NCBI GenBank assembly: GCA_007449985.2
Contig: VIIQ02000067.1
Span: 62,001 to 126,000 of the forward strand
Length of the DNA: 64,000 nt
Direction: 5' to 3'
Origin: Desmodesmus armatus
Taxonomy: Eukaryota; Chlorophyta; Chlorophyceae; Sphaeropleales; Scenedesmaceae
Numbering within the stretch: position 1 is the stretch's first letter; the number at the start of each line of letters is the position of its first letter. Under the pieces are notes generated by a model. That model was not told the DNA's origin, made no database searches, and saw only the letters and a list, made by a program, of their open reading frames with translations. Below are positions 33,801-44,601 of the stretch, piece after piece. Made by a program: the position numbers and the translations under genes.

Positions 33801-36800
33801 GCAATGCTGCACATGTGCGGTGGCCCTGCAACGAATACTTGACAAGCAATGACAAAGATGCCCTACAATGAAAACATGCAATGACCAACAGCCGGCTTGA
33901 GCTATGCTCAGCTGCACCCCGGGCCCCAGGTCCAAGCAGGCTCCTTGCACAGTGTGCTTACCGTCAGTGTCTCATGCAGCTGATCAAACTGAGGTACAAA
34001 CCCAGTCATGTTGGAGATGTTGCATGCAGTGGCTGCACTGCCTGCTGTCCCTGCAGCAGTCAGCTCCACCTCTGCCCTAAAGTTGTCAGCTGCTGAGCTG
34101 CACAGCACTCGCACATCGCCAACCATGTGGTTGAGCGGCACACGGCCTGCCAGGGCCTTGCACAACGTGGTTTTTCCTGCGGCAGGCATGCAGGCGGGCG
34201 GCCAGGCAGGCGGGCGGGCAGGTTGGCGGTTCAGCGAACAGGTGTGAGGCAGATGATGAGGCAGAAAGACAGGCAGCAGTGCAAGGAGGAAGCAATACAG
34301 CGCAGTCAGGTAGGAGCGACTGGTCAGCTACTGCAGGTCTACAAACACAGCCACATGAAAATGCTGGCATTCTGCGTACCCGTCCTCAGGACTAGCATTG
34401 TCTGTTCTCGGTTGATGAAGCGCTTGCACGTGTCAGGGCTTATTCAGTCAACACAATGGGCACTTGCACGATCAATCATTCTCTCAGCTTCTGCGCCTGC
34501 CCTGCCTTGCCCCTCTGCCTTGCCCGTCTGCTTTGCCGCTCCCTCTGCCTTGACCTTCGGCTCCCCTTGCCCCCCCTCCCCACACTCACCACACCCAGAA
34601 GGTCCCATGATCGCATGCAGCTGAGAGTGTGGGAAGCGGCTGCTGACACCAGGAACAATAAAGAAAGCCCCCGACGCAGCTGCTGCCTCCAGCTTAGCAT
34701 ACATCTCCTCCTGCCTTGACCCAAAACGGCTGCTGCTGCTGCTGCAGTCAACCGTGCCGCTGTCAATGTAGCTGAAGTCAGAACCCTGCGGACAGTCCTT
34801 CTGGCACAGGCCCAGCGCACGCCGCCTTGCTTTGTGCGCCAGGCTCTCTGCGATGGGGATGTCGGCCACCCACACATCCCTGAACACTAGCGTGAGCCGA
34901 GGGTTTATCACAAACTCCTCCGCTCCATCTCCATCTCCACCTGCCTGGCCGTCTACTGTAGACGCCGCCATCACGGAGGGAGCGGCACTGCCGGTGCCGG
35001 CAATGCTTGGCACTCCTGCCACCTCAAAAGGTGATTTCATGGCAACGTCCCGCATGCCTGCAAGCCCTCCGGCTGTCGGCAGGGTGCTGTCCCCATTGCG
35101 TGCTGACACCCTGGCAGGTTGCAGCCAGGCAAGCCAGGGCTTGGAGCCCCAGGGGTGCCTAGGGGTTGCTGGGACCCCCTCTACCGTCAGCACAGCGTGG
35201 TTTGTGCCGGCCGGCTTGGCGGCTGTGTGCGGCTGCATGTGCCAGTGGCCTGAGATGCTGCGCAGTGCCCTGCCTAGTGCCTGCCTGCTAGACCTGATGA
35301 TGGAGCCCTCCTTGGCTGCTGGCTGCAGCACGTCACCAAAGTGGGGCTGGTCGGTCTGGCTGGCTACTGTACGGGACACCTGGTAGCCGCCTTGGGTGCC
35401 AACCATCTGCAGGGGGGCACAGCAGGTGAGGGAATGGCAGCCATGGCAAAATAGATATTATAAATGAAATATATATGATTAATTTCATTTATTGTTATTT
35501 ATTACATACTTTTATTTATTTCAAAGGCAGGGTACAGGTTAGGTCCTCTGTGCGAGTGGTGACAGTCGCTCTGGCAGGGTGCTGGTACAGTGCAGTAGCC
35601 AGGCAAAGCAGCTAGCAAGCATATACATGCACAACCACAGCCCGTACGCTGTGGTGACCATGACGCCGTTGCCAAGCCACCGTAGGCATAAACACACTAC
35701 CAATTGTGCAGATGAGTTGTATGTACAGTTACCCCCAGCAGGCACATGTGTTGTGCCCATGTGTTGTACAATTACCCCCAGGCTCATGTGTTGTGCAGTA
35801 TGTGTTGTGGAGAGTACCGCCCAGCGGAGAAAGTATCCACATATAACACCCCCCCCCCAAAGTATATGCTCGCTGCTGACTGACCTTGAAGCCCACTGCC
35901 TCTATGAGCTGTTAACGTCATCCTCCTGGCTCTGTGCCTTCCTGCTGAAACAACTATTGACCATTTCACTCAAGGCTTACTCCAGCTGCACCAGCAACAC
36001 CCACACCTGAGTACATCACGAATTCAGCTTCAAAACCCCAACTACAGCGCACCTTGAACCCTACAGCCTCTATGAGCTGCATGACGTCATCCTCCTGGCT
36101 CTGTGCCTTCCTGCGGCAGCGCCCTGACATCCTCATGTACTCCAGCAGCGCCAGCAGGCACAGCAGCACCAGGAACATCAGCAGCAACCCAATGAAGGAC
36201 CAGTCTGGTGCAGAGCTGTTGTCATGGGTGCAGGCACCCAGCACTGGGCAAGGGACTGGGGTGCTGGTGTGGCCCTGCAAGGCGATGTCAGGACAGACAG
36301 CAGGGAAAGCCTTGGACTTATGAAGACCCCGGCAAGATGTTGCTGTCATCAGCGCACACATGCTCCACCCCTGCTGGGCTTGCTGCCTGTCTCTGAGGAC
36401 ACGTGCAACACCCTGTATTCTCCTGAGGCAGGGGAGCAAACGTTACTTTGCTATTACCAAAAGGGTGTGCGAGCTCCTACCGCCAAGGTGAGTATCCATT
36501 CACCCGAATGTGCCATGTATGCACATGGCAGGACTCTTATGTGTGCTGCTGCTTTTTGCAACCCTTCAGATCCCCCTTGGGGTGGGGGTGTCATACCTAC
36601 CGGGCAGAAGTGGCCTGCAGGACAAGGCAGCCTCTGACTGGCTGTAGGGCAGAAGTACCCAGCTGGGCACCCCTCTAGTGGGTTGGTGGCATTGATGGGG
36701 CAGCTGTTGCCATCCAGTGATGCTGAAGCCTTGACTAAGGACTCAAGCATGAGGTTGGTACTGCCAGGGGCTCTCCTGAAGGGGTTCCACACGAGCATGC

Positions 36801-38414
36801 CCTGGGGTCAAGAATGCAGGAACACACAGCAAGCACGATTTATCAAACACAGCTCCTGTGGCACCACACAACTACACATGGTGGCTGGTGATGCATACAA
36901 TTTCCCGCTTGCCAACACGGGTGGTGTGCACAAGGGCGATGCACATCCTGTGATTTGTCTGCACAGCTGAATGATGGCTTGACTTTCCAACTTGAACCGT
37001 CCAGCGACTGAACCCTTCGTTGCAACCTGGGTGTACCTGCAAATCCAAGGCCTGGAAATCCGTGCTGCTTACTGTGATGTTGCAGGGTTGACTCTTGATG
37101 CTGCCTTCGGGACACCACCGCCCCGGCTCACAAGGCCTCCTCTCGGCCGGATTTGGGCAGTAGCTGCCGCCTGGGCACAGGTGCACCCCACTGCACGAGC
37201 CTGACAGCAGTGCTGTGGTTGTCAGTGGGTTCTTGTCCCCGTGGTGCTTGCGCTTGACTGCTTCTTTTGTCGGGTTGCTGATTGTGAATGCCTGGACATC
37301 ACATGCTGACAGACTCATGTGGGTGTCCTCCTGGGTCCCTACCGGGCAGAACTCGCCTGCAGCACGTTGAGAGCAAGTGAACAAAGCGGGTGTTTTGAGA
37401 GTGACTCAAAACGTGACTTGCTGCAGAGGTGTGAGGTACAACCGACGTGTTGACAGAGCTGGCATGTCAGCCGCACTGGCTACCACCAGGTCTAGTAGGG
37501 GTCGGGGTTTAGGGTTTAGGGGTCGAACCCCCAAACCCTAAACCCAAAAAAGGATGCTAGCACAGTGAACAGCAGCACCAAGGTGGCTCTCCCTAGTGTG
37601 ACTTGATTGCCAGGCCAGGAGCCACTGCCTCGAAGTGTTCCGAGGGGACACGCAATCAAGTGCTCCAAAGTGCTGCCTCCGCACGGACAGCCTTGCACTG
37701 TGCTTCCCATTTGACATGTGTGCCATATATCAAGTCCTGCTTGACAGTGGCTGCTGCATGTGGCATGGAGGCAGCGCAAAAACCCTTGCTGCAGAAAAGC
37801 TGCCCCAAATTGCCATGCATGGCATGCTCTGCTGCCTGCTGGCCTGTTGCAGCTATACGTCCTCGAAAGCTGCTGACACACTCACCCAACTGGCACGGCA
37901 CGCATATGCCTTGCTCCGTCAGCAAGTCCGGAGAATGTGTGACTGCCGCTTCGCTGCTGGGCCTCCTCCATCCCGCTAGCTGTATGGACTCTACTGCTGA
38001 GTGGCTGCAGCGATACCCTGCTGGACACAAATTCACCCGGATCAAACGATCTGCGTGACTGCTGTTGCCGACACCTGAGTCTCCATGGTATACCGTGCAG
38101 GGGCATCCAGAGGCTGTGACCTCTGTATAAGCGGATGGACAGCTGCCTGCTGATGGTGCTGGGCTTGCTGCTGACAGTCTGCGTGCTGCAGAAGGGTGGG
38201 GGTCACTTTGGCCTGTGCTGACGAGGGGGGATGCATTGACGGGCACGTCTGTGCCATGTGAGGCTCGAAGAGGCGCCTTTGCTTGATCTGCACGTTGGTA
38301 ACGGACTGATACATGTCTCACAAGCCGTTCATGCTGCTGGGCATCTGTCTGCTGGGCTAGCAACAGCAGCAGAACCAGCATGCACCTGCTGATGCTGCAC
38401 GTGCTGTGCATCAT
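27845..38414 (-). CDS. ABCG-type (ABCG24/28-like) half transporter with Cys-rich ectodomain
   Basis: Sixteen exons: 38414-37886, 37356-37037, 36801-36601, 36274-36053, 35406-34590, 34176-33962, 33651-33481, 33172-32964, 32749-32586, 32388-31973, 31704-30871, 30578-29847, 29642-29460, 29013-28862, 28645-28479, 28158-27845. They sum to 5646 bases (1881 aa) with matching phases. A signal peptide starts MMHSTCSISRCMLVLLLLLA. The ectodomain carries repeated CPxGxxCP motifs (LCPAGYRC, FCPVGT, LCPGGSYCP, GCPAGYFCP, PCPAGHFCP). A transmembrane helix FIGLLLMFLVLLCLLALLEYM follows. The nucleotide-binding domain has Walker A GPSGCGKTT (spliced across 34590/34176), signature LLSGGQRKRV, Walker B LLWLDEPTSGLD and switch HQPR. 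A variable cytosolic insert precedes the membrane helices (LLLTSVLGLFLGIAQG, WVFGHQLIDLVGLM, AVALLLGGVANGVMP, AAVLVGLGLLCRLLVYVLV). This order matches plant ABCG24/ABCG28 'non-intrinsic WBC' proteins, thought to move lipids or small compounds. Intron 28861-28646 uses a GC donor. Confidence 0.9.
29254..29315. repeat. 17-bp minisatellite in ABC transporter intron
   Basis: CATGTCTTGCATGCTTG is repeated three times at 29254-29304, followed by a partial copy. Confidence 0.9.
33362..33403. repeat. 14-bp perfect intronic hairpin
   Basis: GCAGAGTGTGCCCC at 33362-33375 pairs perfectly with GGGGCACACTCTGC at 33390-33403 around a 14-base loop. It lies in the ABC transporter intron between 33173 and 33480. 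Confidence 0.9.
33430..33454. repeat. Near-perfect 25-bp palindrome
   Basis: TTGGTAGCCAA-GCT-TTGGCTACCAA: 11-bp arms around three bases, 26 bases after the previous hairpin and 25 bases before the 5' splice site at 33480. Confidence 0.9.
35449..35525. other. AT-rich island in intron
   Basis: About 75 bases almost entirely A/T (runs such as AAATATATATGATTAATTTC and TTATTTATTACATACTTTTA) in an otherwise GC-rich locus. They lie in the ABC transporter intron 35407-36052. Confidence 0.9.
35879..35956 (-). pseudogene. Dead duplicate of an ABC transporter exon end
   Basis: In minus-strand sense this copies the end of the exon at 36053-36130 (AGGAAGGCACAGAGCCAGGA...GAGGATGACGT...AGCTCATAGAGGC...GG.TTCAAG, then GT). 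Relative to the real exon it lacks one base after GATGACGT, so the frame runs into a stop (AGC TCA TAG). It lies in the intron immediately downstream of the real exon. It still ends in AAG|GTCAGT, a good donor, so it is a decoy splice site. Confidence 0.75.
37504..37545. repeat. Inverted telomere-like repeat
   Basis: GGGTTTAGGGTTTAGGGG at 37505-37522 faces CCCCCAAACCCTAAACCC at 37528-37545 across TCGAA, with one mismatch. The unit is TTTAGGG, the plant-type telomere repeat, arranged head to head inside intron 1 of the ABC transporter gene. Confidence 0.92.
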
Positions 38415-38828
38415 GACTCATTGGTGCAACATTGTTGCGAAGACAAGCTGAACAAGCTGCTGATGGGTGGGTGCGTGCTAGTCTTTCAATCTTCCGGGAC
38501 ATGTGACGGTGGGACCAATAGTTAACACAACCATCCTTCCACGGTGGCCGCAGTCACAAACAACTCCAAGGTATGCTGCAAAAGCCAGAGAAACAAACGC
38601 GCCCTCTGTTTCTACACCCTTCTGTTTGGGCTCTGCTGCCATCGCTGTTCTGAACTGCAGTGTCTCCGTGCGATCCTGCTGGGGCACACTACTACGTTCG
38701 TGGCCATCAACCACACTACAAAATCGCAGTTAACCTGAGCCAGCACAGGGCCCTGAGTGTCTCTTGCAGGGGATATACTGCTCTACCCAGAGGCGGTATA
38801 CTGCTCTGCACCATAGGCCAGAAGGGGC
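38415..38828. promoter_or_regulatory. Divergent upstream region of ABC transporter and metalloprotease
   Basis: About 410 bases between the ABC transporter start (minus) and the proposed metalloprotease start (plus). No coding or clear promoter motif was recognised. Confidence 0.4.
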
Positions 38829-41800
38829 ATGCAAAGTGAGCAGGGCGCTCTGGAAGGTTCTCATGACGTTGATCTCAACAGCAAGCTCTCACTTACCGAT
38901 CTTGTGCTTTCCTGACTCACCTGCAGGCACCCCACAGCACAAACGCCTGTTGAAGTTCTATGCAGCAGGTGACGCAACCCGTTCCATGACCCCATGCAGC
39001 ACTGGTCAGCAGCAGTTGTGGCACACATCAACCCTGCACTCGGAACAGTCACTGCATGTGGCACACCGGCGTCTGTTTCATGGTTTGGGGCTTTTGGTCC
39101 TGAGGCTGCGGCAGGCCAGCCTGTCCTGCCAAGAGCTTCAGTCTGAGCCACAGCACTCTCATGCACTGCTGCTGTTTGTGTCCTTAACCCTGCTGTCCCC
39201 GTAGGCATCGGCCTTCTGCTGCTGGCAGTAGGCTTTGTGGCCGGCTGGTTCACCGCCAAGTCCATAGGCACCCGCCAGCTCACCAACTGCTATGCCAGCC
39301 AGGACAGCAATGCTTCGGGGAACCTTGTGACCCAGATCGATGTGCGCCACACCAGGGGCATGCCAACAGACGGCTTGGCACTGCGGCAGCTGCCACCTCC
39401 ATGGAGTGAGGAGGCACAGCAGATGCGGAGCGCTGTCGAGGGACAAGGTGAGCAACCGCCCTCTCACACATTGAGGATAGCAACTCACTTGGGTGACTCT
39501 CGGCATAACTTCAAGTCGAATCTGCCAAATCCAGAATTGGGGCACAATGGGTGAGCAGGCACATACATGATTATCCATACATTGTGTGCCGCAGGTTTTG
39601 TGAGCTCCACCTGCAGTTGTACACCATGTGTGAAGTTGCAACACTGCAGCCTTCCTTGCACACGCCCAGACCAGCTCCGGCCCCATCAGCTGCCTAGAGC
39701 AACCCCAACAGACTCCATTCAACAATGCTGCCACCGGCCGGTCCCCCCTGTCGCAGGTGCCGCCGACGACCTTTACACCTGGTGGGACGATGCAGACAGC
39801 ATCACTGAGCCTCTGACAGTTGCATTCCTGCAGCGGCTGCAGTCCCACCTGCGAGCCAGCGGTCGCAACACCACAGCACAAGCAGACCTGCAAGAAGTCA
39901 TAGACCAGTTCAAAGAAGTCGCGCGTGACGTCCTCAATTACCTCCGATACCACAGAAGCCAGGCCCTATTGGTGCTGCTGCGGCAGTATGCACAGCAGCA
40001 GTCCTTCACCCTCTCTGACGTCGATCCTGATCTACTGCAGTTGGAGATACAGCGCCTGCTGGACCTTGATCAGCTAGGGAGGTGGTACGGCCGGGTGGCG
40101 CAGAAGGACCATGGAGGCATCACCACATGGCCAGCTGTGGGGCTGCAAGCCAATCAAGTAGGTGCTGCTGAGAGGCGAGAGGGAGGGAGACAGGGGTACG
40201 GTTACTAGGACCGTCTTGTTGATGTTTGTTGAGCCCGGCAGGCGGGCGTAGCGCTTGGCACGCTGTTGCCAACGCGTTGTCATCATTGCAGCATCTCCAG
40301 CTGCGAGGGCCTCTTTGAGCTGTGACACCTTCACACCTCCACATCAGGTTTCTCAATGCCATGCACATACCATGTAGCAGCATGGGTTTGCTCTCGTGTC
40401 ATGAACGGCGGGGAAGGACGAACATGTCGGATATCAGGCTCTGGGGCATGTTGGCCGGCGGTGTGAGGAGCAGGTAAGGAGCGAGCTGGATTTCATGAGG
40501 AACACAAAAGGATTCAGTGGGCAAGTCATGAAAAGTATGGTGTTGTGTGTTGCAGGGAACTTCGGAGATGCTGCAGGGTGGTAACAACAACAGGCGACTG
40601 CTCGAGCCAGCTCACCAGCCCTCCTCAGCCCATGGAAGGGACCTACACCCTGCACGGCACCTACACGCAACCCCAACACCAGCCAAGCCAGCAACGCCGC
40701 CAGCAGCAGCAGCAAGGCGCGACGCCGGTGCCCCCATTCCTGTGATCGCAGACAGCGAGGCTGTGGTTGAGAATGTGCCGCCCACTGTGAGCCCCCTGAT
40801 GAGCATGCAGGACATGTTGTGCACTGTTCGGGAGTTCAGCCCCACCAGGCTGCAGGGCATGCTGCTGCCTGGCAGGAAAAACTTGACTGCACCAGGCACC
40901 CCCATCAAGTGCGGGGCACCCCCACAGCCTACCATTTTCAGATATCAACAGCTGGTGTTCAAACCAGTCAAGATCCCAGTGGTGTTTCACTGTGAGTTGA
41001 CAGCTGATTGGTCAGAGTTATGACAGAGCCTCAGCGCTCAGTGCAGCAAAGTTGTCAGGGCTTTTCTGCCAACCCCATGTAGCAGCTTAGCGGGATTCGG
41101 TGTATGGCCCCTTGTGTTTTAGGTTGCAAGAGCTGTGAAAGTCAAAACCCTCATGGCCCTGCCTGGCATGCCTCTGCATGCATGCTCTGCCCTCCATCCA
41201 CAGCTACTGGAGCTCCGGACACATGGTGCACTGTTGAGTTTCCTTGCGTTCTCCATGTCATAGTGCGCCAACCATGCTGCGTGCTGCTGTGTGGCCCTGC
41301 AGGTCAGCGCTTTATGCTGGACGGCTCTGAGCTGCCTCCCATGTGGCAAGCTGAGGAGTCAGCAGCAAACCTCATCAAGGTGGCCAACAAGGCATTCGAG
41401 CCAACACTTGTACAGTAAGTGGCACCTGCCTCAGCAGCAGCACCCTGGGCACGTTAGGGCATATGGGGGCATCAGCCACAGCCATATGGCGGCATATGGG
41501 GTTGCAATAAGCCACATGGTGAATGGATGTCTTGACCATGCACTGCAGCACAACGGTCAGTTCCATTGTTGGATGTTGCAAGGGTGGCCATAGTATCACC
41601 ACCTTGTCTGAGCGGCAGGAGTGCTGCCATAGCAGTGATGTGGCAAGTGCGCAAGTGCATGCCGCATGCTGCAGGTGGACCATCTAGGTGGACCCCAGCC
41701 AACGTGAACCACCAGCACCCTGCATGCACCCTGCAGCAACACGCAGCACCCTGTAATCACCCTGCAGGCTCTGACGTGACATGTGCGACGGTGCAGGTTC

Positions 41801-43311
41801 GAACTTCAAGAGATCCGCTATGATTCAAAGAAGCACCCCTACCTGCTGTTGAGCACCGTCAAGGACTGGCAGGTAAGAAGCGACGGGCCTCATGCCACTG
41901 AGACAGCGGCACAAGCTTGATCAACCCCTTTTCCACTTTGAAGCCGCCACCCAATCAACTTGGCGCACCAGCAGTTTGCACCCGCTCATCCTCATTGCTG
42001 TATTGATTATGCACACAGGAGTGCACTGGAAACCCCAAGCAAGAAGCTGCGGGCTTCCCATGCCTCGCCCAAACAGCAGCCTTTGACGATGTGGCTGCCC
42101 TCACCAAAGATTATGTCATCAACATCATCGTTGGCGGCTCCATCTTTCCAAAGTGAGTGAGCATCTTTCCAAAGTGAGTGAGCATCGTTGAATTGGTTTG
42201 CTGTTGTGGGTGATGTTGCGACAGCTGACAGACAGTTGGATGATCCTGAATGTACAGGGGTAGTAGTGTTGTCATTGTTCCGACAGGGCTGGAAAAGTAA
42301 TGTATTGTCTAGGAAGGTTGGTTAACCAGCCCGGGTTCTGCCCATCTTCGAGGCAGCTGCAGTATGTGGGTGGGGTACGGGCTCAACCAACTTTGCAAAG
42401 TGCTGTCATATTGCAAGCTTACACTGGCAGGGCTGGCCTATGTTGGTTTCCAGGCGCCTCGAGGCAAGAGCTCTTTTGGACGTCATTCCTCCTTATTGTG
42501 ACCTTGTCCCGCCTGTGCAGGTGGTGCAACAGCACTGAGGAAGAGGCTTGCAGCAGTCTGTATGCAGGATACACCGGCTCTATTGGACCTTGGTAAGCAA
42601 GGAAGAGTTGTCGCTTTTATAGCGTGGTGCTTATCACAGATCCGCAAGGAACCTTCATGCACAGGCCGGGGGCCCTAACATGAGCTCTATCGGCACTTCA
42701 CAACGCGTGGGCGGGCAGATTAGCCATCAGCAGCTTGGTCACACGTTTGTGTTGACCTTGAATATGTGGCACATTGTCAACGCCCATGCAGGTTCGCGCG
42801 CCCATCTTCGACGTGGTCGGAAGATTCGGTCACGGAGAACTGGATCACCATCACGTGGGACGAGTTCACGCCAGCGGCCCGAAACTCCAAGCGCTTTTGG
42901 GACGGCGGGGGCATCACCGTGGCGCACGAGCTGGGTCACTACCTCGGCCTCATGCACACTCACGAAGGTGCGGTGCCCTGCGAAGGCGACGGGCTTACGA
43001 AAGCCGATGCCGTGCCCGACACGCCGGTCAACTTGCAGACCGCGCAGTGGGCTGCGAAGAACGGTTTGGCCGTGAAGCTATCTCGGTGGTGCACACAGTT
43101 CAGGGAGGGGAAGAAGCCCACGCCAAGGGAGCTGCTGGCGTTCAAGAGCTGCAAGCAGGATTACTTGGCCATCGACAATGTTTTTAATCTGCTGAGTTAC
43201 CTGCCTGATCAGTGCTGTATGATGATGACTGCAAACCAAGTTGCACGGTTGCAGTGGGCTATCGCCAAGTTCAGGCCCAAGATGATGGCCAAGTATGCTG
43301 TTGCAGCATGA
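38829..43311 (+). CDS. Membrane-anchored M43 (pappalysin-like) zinc metalloprotease
   Basis: Exons: 38829-38835 (tentative start), 38927-38968, 39205-39447, 39757-40157, 40556-40991, 41303-41414, 41797-41872, 42019-42152, 42521-42592, 42792-43311. They sum to 2043 bases (680 aa) in consistent phase. A single N-terminal helix, GIGLLLLAVGFVAGWF, preceded by basic residues suggests a type II membrane anchor with the catalytic domain outside or luminal. The last exon holds the zinc site ITVAHELGHYLGLMHTHEG (HExxHxxGxxH, metzincin). It is followed by a Cys-containing segment and NVFNLLSYLPDQC...MTANQVARLQWA, matching the M43 C terminus. In M43 enzymes the Met-turn is usually MSY; here it reads LSY. 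M43 proteases cleave secreted or surface proteins. The tiny first exon (ATGCAAA|GTGAGC) is inferred, and the true start could be further upstream. The final exon looks richer in CpG than the rest. Confidence 0.82.
42141..42182. repeat. 21-bp tandem duplication spanning a 5' splice site
   Basis: CATCTTTCCAAAGTGAGTGAG occurs twice in a row, so the donor AA|GTGAGT of the exon at 42019-42152 is duplicated 21 bases downstream. Use of the second copy would bring an in-frame TGA (CCA AAG TGA) into the message. Confidence 0.9.
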
Positions 43312-43465
43312 TCATTGTTTGTGTGCATGTCAGAACGAATATGTTGCATTTCATTGTTGAACTCTATACTGTTTGGGTCTCAATCTGGTTGACCACAATT
43401 ACTCCTGTGCTGGCTGACAAGCACACAAGCTAACGCGCATGACACTTTTGTTTGCTTGACTCATG

Positions 43466-43470
43466 TGTAA
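43466..43470 (+). terminator. TGTAA poly(A) signal of the metalloprotease
   Basis: TGTAA 155 bases past the stop at 43311, in a T/G-rich 3' UTR-like context. Confidence 0.5.
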
Positions 43471-43809
43471 CATCAGCTGTACACGATGTCTGGCTTGCGT
43501 GACTGGTGATGTTTTGCTGTGTTCCTTTTGACACATGTTGCGTTTGTGTGTGTGTGAGTCATACCTCACGCGTCCTCATCAAATCAACAGTGTGGCTGAG
43601 CCACATACAGCAGCCTCATTAATTGGGTTGGATTGAATGAGCAGCAGGAGTGTGTTCTCTAAAGCTGACAGTTCGCCGCCACAAAGTTTCACTGGATTGC
43701 TCAGCTCTGTGACAGATACACACGAGAAGCCAAGGTCCCTGAAAGGACATCGCCACGGCCGCCTGCTCACCCAAACATTTTGCTTACCCTAAAAGCATCC
43801 CACGGGGTG

Positions 43810-43814
43810 TTACA
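43810..43814 (-). terminator. Candidate TGTAA poly(A) signal of the repeat-protein gene
   Basis: TGTAA on the minus strand, about 790 bases past the stop at 44602. Long but possible for algal 3' UTRs. Confidence 0.3.
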
Positions 43815-44601
43815 TCGTCAAGTCAGCGAAAGTCTCGTCACGTACAAGTCACAGTCACAAATAAATCCCTTGCACTGCTCTCCTGCGGGGGTGGGGTCCC
43901 ACAACGCATGCACAGCCCACATATTTGCGAAAAGATGCACGTGAAGCTTGGCTGCAGTGTGCTCTTGCAGCTGCGCTGCCATTCTCTGAGAAACCTCATG
44001 CACAGCATTCATCACTCCACGCAGGAAGGCACCGTGTGCATTGCAGGAACTCAGGGCACCCAAGCAACACGCTGACTCAGCATTACCATGTCATGCCGTG
44101 CACACCCAGTCAGCACAAAAGATGTCCCTGCCAACCACAGCACAGGGCTGTGCTGGCAACGTCTGGGACAAAGCCCTGCCTGACCACCCAGTAGGGAACA
44201 AGGATGAGTTCTCAACTGGTGCAGACTATATGTACAGGACGAAGGCACATGCTGCAGATGTCGGCCGACAACACTGCGCGATGCCAGCAGCCACAGCCTC
44301 AAACTGGCGACTCAAATAATGTTCGTGCAAGAAAGCAACCTAATCAAATTACTCTATGGACATAGCTGCTCCAAACAGTCCAAGGCTGCTCAGATAGGGC
44401 AGAGCATACGCTCATTCCCCTGCAGCACAGGCGGCCGCATCAGCGTGATTTGGGACTCTTCAAAGATAACACACACCACAGACACAACTGTCAGTCGTTG
44501 AAGAAGCAAAAAAGCAGGTCACGAGCAACACGCACATCGTTGACGCCTCAGAGCAACAAACTTGGCGAACGTTGCCACGGGGCTGAACACCATCTGCATG
44601 T

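Larger units (their letters stand above)
43312..44601. other. Convergent intergenic region
   Basis: Lies between the metalloprotease stop (+) and the repeat-protein stop (-). It holds a plus-strand TGTAA at 43466-43470 and a minus-strand TGTAA at 43814-43810. No gene is supported; short frames lack any signature. Confidence 0.45.

Noticed and set aside
37250..37345. An intron after FCP in the ABC ectodomain (donor-like GTAGGG)
   Set aside because: The frame stays open through the stretch in the correct phase, and splicing it out would break the phase with the next exon.
42593..42791. A possible extra metalloprotease exon (PNMSSIGTSQR...)
   Set aside because: The upstream acceptor gives an immediate stop in the required phase, while direct joining of 42592 to 42792 is in phase (GPW|FARPSS).
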